Shown piece after piece: positions 44,949 through 54,800 of a stretch of DNA of 64,000 nucleotides (its first letter is position 1; every line of letters begins with the position of its first letter). This DNA is from Microglena sp. YARC (lineage: Eukaryota; Chlorophyta; Chlorophyceae; Chlamydomonadales; Chlamydomonadaceae): positions 20,677,113 to 20,741,112 of the forward strand of contig CM039465.1 of assembly GCA_022414725.1 (NCBI GenBank), read 5' to 3'. The position numbers and the translations under genes were made by a program. Under the pieces are notes generated by a model. It was given only the letters and a program-made list of their open reading frames with translations, did not search any database and was not told the DNA's origin.

Positions 44949-45950
44949 TCATGCATCCATTTGTACCAGATGTGCTGTGCCCTGTGGCATGATCACCTTG
45001 AGCCACTTGTTTTGCCCCATCACACGCATATGTTGCTCAATGCGCTCCAGCGTGTGCTTTGGGATACATGCACCCCCCAGCGCGTACACCAAGTTGCGCT
45101 CGGCAAACTCACGCACTCGCAGCTTGCGAATGTCCTTTGCATCATGGGGTGACACCATAAGCTGTCCATCCTCATCGTCCACTTCGCCATCATGCTGCGA
45201 CTTGAAGCAGAGATCCCCCCAGCGAGTTGCGTTGCTGGCCAGCTGTTTCAGCGCATCGTTCACCTTCGATGGCATGTTCAACTTCGCCTCCCCGATCAAA
45301 ATCACTGGCACCCCCGCCACCAGGCAATCCAGGTCGCCGCCATGCCACTCGTAGTTGACAGCCACGATCTCACCGCCCACCAGGTCCTTGATGCCAACTG
45401 CCATTTGGTGCTCCCATGCATTGGATATGCCATTGTTTGCATCGCTCTCTGCTGTACTGTCCTTGACATGCTTCACCGCGCCCTCCTGTGCCGTGATCAG
45501 CCCCCGTGTTGTGTCGGCCAGTGATGCGATAGAGTCGGCAAGCCGCTTGTTGGTCGGGTTCTCCCACGGCCGGTCTACACACACCTGGCCACCCCAGGCA
45601 GAGCCCATCTCCTCTGCTTCCAGCGCCGTCACGACAACCGACGGCATGACCTCGTACCCCAATCGCACCCGCAGCCACGGCCTGCACCTCAGGGCACATG
45701 CCAGCTCGCGCAGCTGTTCCACACTCAGCGCCCCCAGCCTGTTTGAGCTCAGATCCAAGGTCACAGCACCCTCCCATGCTCCGCCTGCTTTATCGGGCAG
45801 CCTCGGGATGAGGCCCATCAAGAAATCTGGCTGCATGCACATCTCGCTCAGATCCCAGTACCCTTGGCCATCTGCACGCGCGGCCTTCTCCAGCAATGCC
45901 ATGGCGCTATCCACGGTCACCTCGTGTCCACTCTTGTCAAATGCAGGCAT
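44949..45950 (-). CDS. Intronless LRR-like plus PD-(D/E)XK nuclease-like protein
   Basis: The frame is open further upstream, but ATG 45950 (MPAFDKSGHE) is the best start: it follows an A-rich context and the upstream frame is low-complexity. This gives 333 residues. Residues 62-90 (VTLDLSSNRLGALSVEQLRE) fit one leucine-rich repeat. Residues 180-223 contain WEHQMAVGIKDL, then HGGDLDCLVAGVPVILIGEAK: Asp208, Glu221 and Lys223 form the D-x(12)-E-x-K core of the PD-(D/E)XK nuclease fold on a predicted beta hairpin. Glu180 could be the helix acid. Such domains occur in transposon-linked and effector-like eukaryotic proteins; whether it cuts DNA is inference. It lies about 680 bp from and on the same strand as the transposase. 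No intron or junction copies are seen, unlike its neighbours. The family could not be named. Confidence 0.7.
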   Translation of the reverse strand: MPAFDKSGHEVTVDSAMALLEKAARADGQGYWDLSEMCMQPDFLMGLIPRLPDKAGGAWEGAVTLDLSSNRLGALSVEQLRELACALRCRPWLRVRLGYEVMPSVVVTALEAEEMGSAWGGQVCVDRPWENPTNKRLADSIASLADTTRGLITAQEGAVKHVKDSTAESDANNGISNAWEHQMAVGIKDLVGGEIVAVNYEWHGGDLDCLVAGVPVILIGEAKLNMPSKVNDALKQLASNATRWGDLCFKSQHDGEVDDEDGQLMVSPHDAKDIRKLRVREFAERNLVYALGGACIPKHTLERIEQHMRVMGQNKWLKVIMPQGTAHLVQMDA

Positions 45951-47779
45951 GTTTTTATAACGCCTGCAAACGGACGCGCATGTTTGGCATGGTGGAACGC
46001 CTGTATGTGAGATGGACCGCATGCCCTTTCCCATGACAGTCCAATAAATCAATCCTAATGCAAAGTCACCTAATGCATTCCCATGTAAAGCATCACACCT
46101 CATGCAAAGCTCATGGAAGTGAACAACAGCTTGCAGGTAACTGATAGCTAAAAATCCTGCAGCCCTGGATCCCCTATATGCGTGATGGCAGCCGATGACA
46201 TCCCGGTTGCTGACAGCCAAATACAGCACACACACCCATACAGTCCTATGCAGCCCCCCAATCCCAACCCATACGACAGCCGCATGCAGTACATAGCACA
46301 CAAATACATCACCCAAGACCATCATGCAGCCCCAGATCACAACCCAAAGTCAGTCATAGACCTCACCACCAATGACCATCCTCACCTTCCCACAAGGCTT
46401 CCCCAAAGGCTCCGAGGAATCAGCGCTGCCTTGACAGAACCTGCAAAGCGAGAACCAAACCACACAATCAGTCACCCCGCCTTTCGCGCGACCGGACCTG
46501 CGAAGTCCACCGCAGCCCGCGACAATGCAAACCTACAGACCTTTCCACCCCCATAACTTCGCCCAAACCCAACCAAATCGCGCCATTCGAGAAGCAAAGT
46601 CCACAGTCGAGTTCCTCACCCATCTGTCTGGAACCTCCCAGATTCGCGCTTCCAAGCCGCGAAACCAGCGCATCGCGCAAAAACCCAGAAATCTGCGCAA
46701 TTTCCAGTCTGAACTCGGTCCTTCCACGCAAACCATCCTCATCCCGTACCCCCGTTCCCAAATTCACTACGCCAGCTAGCGCCACCACCTCCTGAAACCT
46801 TGTGAATCAGAGCCCTGCTTGACACCCCTTTTCTTATGAAGGAGGGCGGGCAGAGCACCGGTGGGATGATGTCGAGGAGTAGTCTGCCGCTGGAGCAGCC
46901 CCCCGATCGGTTAATGTTCCTCTTCTTGCACGGCTAGCATCTGAGCCCGTCGTACCGACGGGAGGACCACCCCCCGTGGCCACGTCAGCGACAGGTCTCG
47001 GAAAATCGAGATCCGAGACGGGTAACTCCGAAACGGGTAACTTCGAAACGGCTCCCCTGGCCACGTCAGCGAAAGGCAGCCAGCGAGCTGGCAGGAGTGC
47101 GTGAGAGCGCAGGAGAAGGCCAACGGAATGCTGCGACGGGGGGAGCTGCATGCGAAGTTATTGGCAGTGGCAGCGAAATCGGTGGGAGAGAGTTTGGGCA
47201 GATGGACAAAGGGAGGCTACGCCGTTGAATATCGAGGGACTCAGGCAGCGAGCACCGAAAATAGCAGAAGTTCGAAGGAAAATTCGGGTATCAGAACGGC
47301 TAGGCTCAGGAAATGCAAGAGAATTTCACGGAGGAGCAGTGAGAAGGAGTCGAAAACGACACCGGCCGGGTAACCTTGGACGGGTGGGTGGATGGGTGGT
47401 CAGCAGAGCGAGAGGCCATCGTTCCTGTGGCTGCGCCGAGAAATCGAGACTGGCTGCCACCTGGGCGACAGGTCGGCAAGATATGGAACCAAACCCCCAA
47501 CGTAGCGGTCGGGCCGATAACCTTTCAATCGATAGATTCGTTACACAGTGAAGACTGAAGAGCAGATAGCTTAACATCGCAAGTTCGCAACTCGTGCGGC
47601 TATATAGAAAAGGAAGTCTCCAGGAAGATTCTGAAGACACGTGCAGGCCATAGCTAGCCTATGGTCTGGCGGCAGGCAACCCGGGTCCTGGAGCACCAGG
47701 ACCACGCGTGCACTATGCCAACTCAGTGTCCGACGCAACGGACAATAACATCAGTGACAGGCAGGCACTTACTGCTATA
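45951..47779. other. GC-rich interval upstream of the nuclease-like gene
   Basis: There are open but unrecognisable frames on both strands (for example + 46182-46556 and - 47151-46834). Repeated phrases gggtaactccgaaacggg and gggtaacttcgaaacgg lie at 47020-47055, and cgccttgg/gcgagc-rich DNA without junction copies fills the rest. It may hold the promoter of the - strand gene; no gene is called. Confidence 0.5.
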
Positions 47780-47787
47780 CTGGCAAG

Positions 47788-47981
47788 CAGGGTACTTCAA
47801 ATGGCCAAATTGGCCAGCGCTTTAGCACACTTGAAAACAAAAAAACTGCGCTTTGTAGTGCAGAAAGCGCAAAATTGCTTGCTGCGCCCACAGGGGGGTG
47901 CAAAAAACTGCGCTTAAAGCGCAGAAGGGGTCAAAAAGTCAGCGCTTGAAAGCGCAAAAGCGCGCGCTTCGAATTACCCTG
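47788..47981. mobile_element. Non-autonomous hAT element, 8-bp duplication ctggcaag
   Basis: The ends are cagggtacttcaaa and tcgaattaccctg. Exact duplications ctggcaag lie at 47780-47787 and 47982-47989. The interior has repeated gcgctttag/aaagcgcaaa blocks. Confidence 0.93.
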
Positions 47982-48112
47982 CTGGCAAGTAGTCTGATGA
48001 CATAGCAATCATAGCTTCTGTTTTCATCCACGATTGTTTCCCCAAGTAATTTATTTTTTACTGTCGAAGACGATGAGCAGCCAAATGCTGGCCATTTCAC
48101 CTAGTTTAATTT

Positions 48113-49550
48113 CAAGTTTCTTTTCAGCCACGAGCAAAGGCTTATAGGCAGCTCCCCTGACTGGCTATTCAGCCAAACCTCAAGCAACCTAGTACACCTT
48201 GAAGCTGTAGTAATTAGCTTTCCAGCACTACTGATATCTTTGGGTGCAGCCCAGTGGCTTGCTCAGGGAGCTACCAAGAAGCTGCTAACAAAGGCCGAAA
48301 AGGCCTACCTAAATGCTAGGCTGTTCAGCGTCCAATACTTTGGGATCGGCATATCATATAATTCTGGCCAAAGGTGAGTATGATATCATACAAATTACAG
48401 CATATGATATTGTAACAGCACGGGCCAACACATGACTCGTGCCAGCTAGCTGTCAAATGTTTAGCTTCAACCCACGCCATGGCGCATTAGCATTAACTAC
48501 TTCGCAGCAAGCAAATTTATAAATCAGAACCAAAATTTTAATTGCACCCTAAGGAATGAGAAAGCTGCACAAAATAGAACCTGCATCACATAAATAGAAC
48601 TTGCATCACCTAGATAGAAGTCGCATCATCAAAATAGAACTTGCATCACCTAAATAGAACTTGCATCACCTAGATGGAACCCGCATCATCGAAATAGAAC
48701 CTGCCTCACCTAAATAGAACTTGCATCACCTAGACAGAACCCGCATCATCAAAATATAACCTGCATCACCTAAAAATAGCAAATATGGCGACAACATACA
48801 GGCTCCTGGCACTGTCATTATCATGCACTTCCAAACAGCATTTCCCCTAAGCTCCATTAATCGTGTACGCACAATTATTAATGTTTATTCGCGGAATGGT
48901 CCATCATTTTCTCAGGACTGGGTAATGTTTTCGAGCTCGCAAAACGTTGGTCTGGGCTCCTGCCACTGCCACTGCCATAATCATGCACTTCCAAAATCTT
49001 GAGTTCTTGACTCATCTCTCTCAGACTCACCTTCTACCTATTACTAGGGAACGGCAAATCATATGATGTTGACCAAAGACGAGTATGATATTATATGATA
49101 TCATACAAAAATCATATGATTTAATATCATATGATATGATGGCCCAGGCCAAAGTTACCTAGTCAGACCACCGGCATCATATGATATCATATGATGACAT
49201 GATATCATATGATATCGTATTGCCGTCCCCTACCTATTACAGTACAGCTTGGTGAGATCGTTCCCACCTTCTACCTACGCAACACAACTAGACTGCGTCT
49301 ACCCGCGAACTACAGAACAATTACCTACACATACACATTACATACACACACATTACATACACATACAACACCACCCACAACAAAGCTCATACATATCATG
49401 CACACCGACTACCTGATTACTAAATTGGCGTCTAGCGGTCTGGCATGCCCCCACTTTCCAACGGGTGCCTCCTTAGTAGGAATTTCTTCGCTTTTTGTTC
49501 TGAATCTTTGGTGGGCGCTGTTTTGTGTATGGGGTCAAAATCCTTTCAAA
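48113..49550. other. Cluster of small repeats
   Basis: The order is an M1 copy (48113-48305), a half P element (48345-48425), a 28-bp array of aatagaacttgcatcaccta (48555-48775), a reversed cgattaatcgtgc repeat (48855-48960) and a full P element (49048-49231). CA-rich DNA follows. No coding region seen. Confidence 0.7.
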
Positions 49551-49824
49551 AATGAATAAAAGTAAGCAGCATTTCTTTCAGAAGCTTGACATACTTGACG
49601 CTCACATGCACTGTTTATTTGTTGGGCCACTGGGCTATGGTAGCTTCCCGCCAGCTCCAATAGCCAGCCACTGGGTCAAACCCAAAGCTTGCACTTGTAT
49701 TGGCATGCCCATCACGTCAACTTTCATATGCACTAGAAAGCTCCAGGTTTGGCCCAAGGACAGGATAGGGAAGCTGCTATGCAAAGCAAAAAAAACAAGA
49801 TCCCTACATGCTTAGTCACTTGGT

Positions 49825-50140
49825 GCTGTCTAAGTAAAGCATGCCTTGCCACCTTGCAGTGTGCACATGCACGCACCCAGGCTAATCAGAAGGGCAGGAT
49901 GCTCACATGGTCTACCACATGGAGCTGTCTATGTAAAGCATGCCTTGCCACCTTGCAGTGTGCACATGCACGCACCCAGGCTAATCAGAAGAGCAGGATG
50001 CTCACATGGTCTACCACTTGGAGCTGTCTATGTAAAGCATGCCTTGCCACCTTGCAGTGTGCACATGCACGCACCCAGGCTAATCAGAAGGGCAGGATGC
50101 TCACATGGTCTATCAATTGGAGCTGTCCATTTGAATAATG
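49825..50140. repeat. 104-bp tandem repeat, three and a half units
   Basis: Each unit contains aaagcatgccttgccacctt, gcagtgtgcacatgcacgca and aggatgctcacatggtcta. The + frame through it (KACLATLQCAHARTQANQK) repeats with the DNA and shows no sign of selection. Confidence 0.9.
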
Positions 50141-50214
50141 TTGTGCCCTCATGCAGTTTGCACATGCGCACACCCAGGCTTACCAGCAAAAACAATTGGC
50201 CCCGTTTAGCCGGA

Positions 50215-51240
50215 CAACAAGTCCTAGGCAGCGTTGCAAGCGATGCAGAAAATTGGTAGAGAGTGCTGGCAACGGAATGACAGGTGGCAATGGAATGGAG
50301 CAGACTGAAGCCAGTTAGTTATGAGACAGTTGACAGACGTGTCAGGCTTTGTGTCGGTCGTCGGTTGCACGCACAAACGGGCAACGGGGTGACCCTGGGG
50401 GCTCCCTCCCCCCAGAAGGGGGGAGCTCTGCCAAAAATAGGACAGCAAAAATTAGAATGGAAATGAAAGACATCGCTGGTGCTCATATCCCGTCCCGGAT
50501 ATTGCGGAGCAGGCTTGTCTTGGGCCAAAAATGGCCTGTCGATGACAATGTTATGTCATATCTGGGAGCATGTAGGGCCAAGTGTGCCTACTGTTTTGTA
50601 AGAGTGGCAACACCATTCAAACTAAATCCTCAGTGCCGCTGGTTTGTGTCGTGAGACCCACCTCCTGAGGTGAAATTCCTTTCATGCTCATATCTGGAAG
50701 CAAAAAGGGTCGCACCTTATCTGTAAGCAAACAGGGTCACACCTAGTAGGTCCAATGCATAGTTTTTCTTTTCAGCTACGAGAAGCAGCTTCTAAGCAGC
50801 TCCCTGAGCCAGCCACTGGTCCAACATACCAGTTTTGACAGTTCTGGACAGCTTCCAGACACACTAGGTTGCAGGAGCTTTGGCTGAATGGCCAGTCAGG
50901 GGAGCTGCCTAGAGGCTGCTGCTTTTATCTGGAAGCCTACAGGGTCAAACATAGTAGGTCCATACGGGTACAATAAATCTGGTTTGCTGACGGTGTTTCC
51001 TCGTAGCTGGGGGGCTACGCATGGCATCTTCTAGGCAGCTCCTTTTGCCCTTCCTTGTGCCAAACTGGAAGCTGACATGGCAGGAATTTCAATACAACTG
51101 AAAGCTTTGGGCCTGAATCAGGGAGCTGGCCCGAGGCTGCCATGAGTAGTCCAGAAATGAATCAGTCTGTGTGTCGTCACACAGGTCTCTGTTGCAGTCA
51201 CCCAGGCGTTTGTTGCAGTCACCTAGGCATTCTTGTACAC
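50215..51240. other. Repeats downstream of the starch synthase gene
   Basis: This interval holds a reverse family A element (50215-50450), an M1 copy (50767-50935) and an M2 copy (51011-51148). It forms the 3' flank of the - strand gene; no polyadenylation motif was identified. Confidence 0.6.
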
Positions 51241-51248
51241 CACCTTGT

Positions 51249-51791
51249 CTACCACTGGTACTTGGCTGAAAGCATGACGTCCTCGTACTTCTTGGCAGCA
51301 GCATCCCATGACAGGTCTTGGCTCATGCCGTTTTTCTGGAAAACAATTGGGCAAATAAAGAGGAAGTCAAAGCCGGGAACATAAGGCCAATCCAAGCCAA
51401 GCCAAGCCAGACCAAATACAGGATCATGAGGCCAAGCATTGCACGTGGTATTCAGGGTTGTTCTGGGCCCCCCCTAGAAAACACGTGGTATTCAGGGTTG
51501 TTATGGGGACCCCCTAGATCACACGTGGTATTCAGGGTCGTTATGGGCACCCCTAAATCACACGTGGTATTCAGGGTTGTTATGGGGAGACCCCTTAATG
51601 GCACTTGGTTTTCAGGGTTGTTCTGGGGACCCCTTAAATAGCACATGGTATATCTATACATATCTATACATATTGAATATAATATGAACGGACATATTTT
51701 GTACATGCACATGAATCACATGAACTATGTATGGGGTCATGTTGCAGGAGGAAGGGGGAAGCTCACCTGCCACTGTAGGAAGCTAGCTGTC

Positions 51792-51828
<37 letters not shown>

Positions 51829-54800
51829 TTAACTAACAAACTGACTGACTAACTAACTAACAACATAGGGCCAACACATGACTCGCAAAGCTGCTGGTCA
51901 TAGCTGAGAAGAAAAACAGAAGCTCACCTGCAATTGTAGGGAGCTGCAGGGAGATGTCTAGAAGCTGCCTAGATGCTGCTGCTCGTAGCTGAAAAGAAAA
52001 ACAGAAGCTAACCTGCAATTGTAGGGAGCTGCAGGGAGCTGTCTAGAAGCTGCCTAGAAGCTGCTGCTCGTAGCTGAAAAGAAAAACAGAAGCTCACCTG
52101 CAACTGCAGGAAGTCCTCTTTGTGATTCCTGTAAGTGTCCAATGCTTGGTACGTGGCTGTCTTTCTTTTCGGCTACTAGCAGCAGCTTCTAGGCAGCTGA
52201 AAAGAAAAACAGAAGCGCACCTGCAACTGCAGGAAGTCCTCTTTGTGATTCCTGTAAGTGTCCAATGCTTGGTACATGGCTGTCTTTCTTTTCGGCTACT
52301 AGCAGCAGCTTCTAGGTAGCTGAAAAGAAAAACAGAAGCGCACCTGCAACTGCAGGAAGTCCTCTTTGTGATTCCTGTAAGTGTCCAATGCTTGGTACGT
52401 GGCTGTGCGCATATCAGAAGCATCAGCAGTTTCGAAGGTCCATCCAGTACCTGGGGCAAAATGTCGACGGATGAGAAAGACGAGAGACGAAAGGAAACGT
52501 AGTGAGGCAAGAATGGATTAGTTACAGTAACAGAGAGACGACTTACAAGAGACGACCTCCAGAATCAAAGGGGTCAGAGATCTAAGGGTGCTGGTACAGC
52601 AAGGGGGGGCAAGGTGTACAGGGTACATAGTGTGGCGCATATTGGAAGCATCAGCGGTGTTGAAGGCCCATCCAGTACCTGGGGCAGAACCAATTTAGAT
52701 TAAGGGCGCCTAGAAGCGCGTCCCGAATGATTGTTTTGAATTAATATTTAATTTAATTTGATTTGATTTAATTTGATTTAATAACGATATAATTTGTTTA
52801 GGCAATCTCTGGGTCTTACCTGACTTATCATGCAAATTAAAAGGCTCCACGGTGTCTCTAAACCCCCTGACAGCATGCACCACTGGGACGATGCCAGCTG
52901 CCATTGCATACTGCTGATTCAGACCACCACCACCACGCCCATTACCACTATGAATCTTGTCATTACCCCAAGTAGCAGTGCAGTCCCTGGGTCTTACCTG
53001 ACTTGTCATGCAAGTTAAAAGGCTTCACAGTGTCTCTCAAGCCCCCAACGGCATGCACCACTGGGACGGTGCCAGCCGCCATCGCATACAGCTGATTCAG
53101 ACCACACGGCTCAAAGCGAGACGGCATGAGCAAGATGTCGACTCCAGCATTGATGCAATGTGCCATCTTGACATAAAATCCAACGTAGCTCTTGCACTAA
53201 TTTGGGTTCCTATATGATCGGAACAAATTCTGTGTTATAAGGTTTTCGATCTTTGCGTTGATTCGTTATAATAAAACACACCCAGTCCCGCCTCAGTCAA
53301 GTAGGCCAAACAGGCTAAAGGGACTTACCCAACCATGACAGGAAGGAGGAAACGTGACATGAAGATGTTCTGGGTTTATGAGCCATCTTGACAGAAACTC
53401 CAACACAACTCTTGCACTGATTTGGGTTCCTAAACAACCGGAAACATACCCTGTTTCAAGGTTCGGGTCTAAGGTTTAGGTTTGAGTTCTGGGTATGCAT
53501 GTATGCATGCATGTATGTTTGTATGTATGTTACAGTCCAGGGGGAGGCCAAATAGGCTAAAGGGACTTAACCAATCATGATAGGAATGAGGAAACATGAC
53601 ATGAAGGTGTTCTGGGTTTATGGGCCATCTAGGCAGAAAATCCAACATAACTCTTGCACTGATTCGGGTTCCAATTATATCGGAAAAAATACCGTATCTT
53701 CAGGGTTGGGTCAAGGGTTTAGATTGGAGTTCTGAGTTTATGTGCCATCTTGACAGAAATCCAACATTTCTACTGCACTGATTCGGCTTCCTAGACGATC
53801 TGACGATCGAAACAAAGACTGTGTTTTAAGGTTTGGTTAACAGGTTTAAACTTGAGTTCTTGGGTTTATGGGCCATCTTGACATAAGATCCAACATAGCT
53901 ATTGCACTGATTTGGGTTCCTATTGTATCGGAAAAAATACCGTCTCTTCAGGTTTGGATCTCGAGGTTTAGGTTTGAGTTGTTGAGTTGATGTGCCATCT
54001 TGACAGAAAATCCAACATAGCTATTGCACTGATTCAGGTTCCTAGAAAATAAAACAAATGACTGTCTTTTAAGGTCTGGGTCTAAGGTTTAGGTTTGAGT
54101 TCTGGGTTGATGTGCCACCTTGACAGAAAATCCAACATAGCTATTGCACTGATTCAGGTTCCGAAACTATACAATAACTCTTTGTCTTCGGGTTCGGATC
54201 TAAGGTTTAGGTATGAGTTGTTGAGTTGATGTGCCACCTTGACAGAAAATCCAACATAACTCTTGCACTGATTCGGGTTCCTATTGTATCGGAAAAAATA
54301 ACGTCTCTTCAGGTTTGGATCTCAAGGTTTAGGTTTGAGTTCTTGAGTTGATGTGCCACCTTGACAGAAGATCCAACATAACTCTTGCACTGATTCGGGT
54401 TCCTATACGATCGGAAAACATACAGTGTTTTAAGGTTTAGGTTGGAGTTCTGGGTTTAGAGTATGGGGCCACCAACATAGCCCTAGCTATCACTGATTCA
54501 GTTTGCTGGGGGGTGGATAATCACAATTTGGGTTCAGGGTGCAGGTTGTTTGCAACATTTATATTATTTGTCCCCCCCCCCCCCCCCCCTCCCCCCTTTC
54601 CCCCCCCTCGATAATACAATCCAATACAGTACAATACAATACAATATCAATGCAATAAAAAAAAAATGCGCTTCTCACCTGGACTCCATACTGCGAAGGA
54701 TATCCTCAAGGTCATCCCTGCTGTAACGGTACAGATCCCTTCACGGGTATTCTGGTCCGTTAAGCGAGGCATAACTGTAACTCGTTACTCGCAAGCCGCG

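Noticed and set aside
46182..47151. Frames of 100-125 codons on both strands
   Set aside because: Overlapping, unrecognised and in GC-rich DNA where long frames arise easily.
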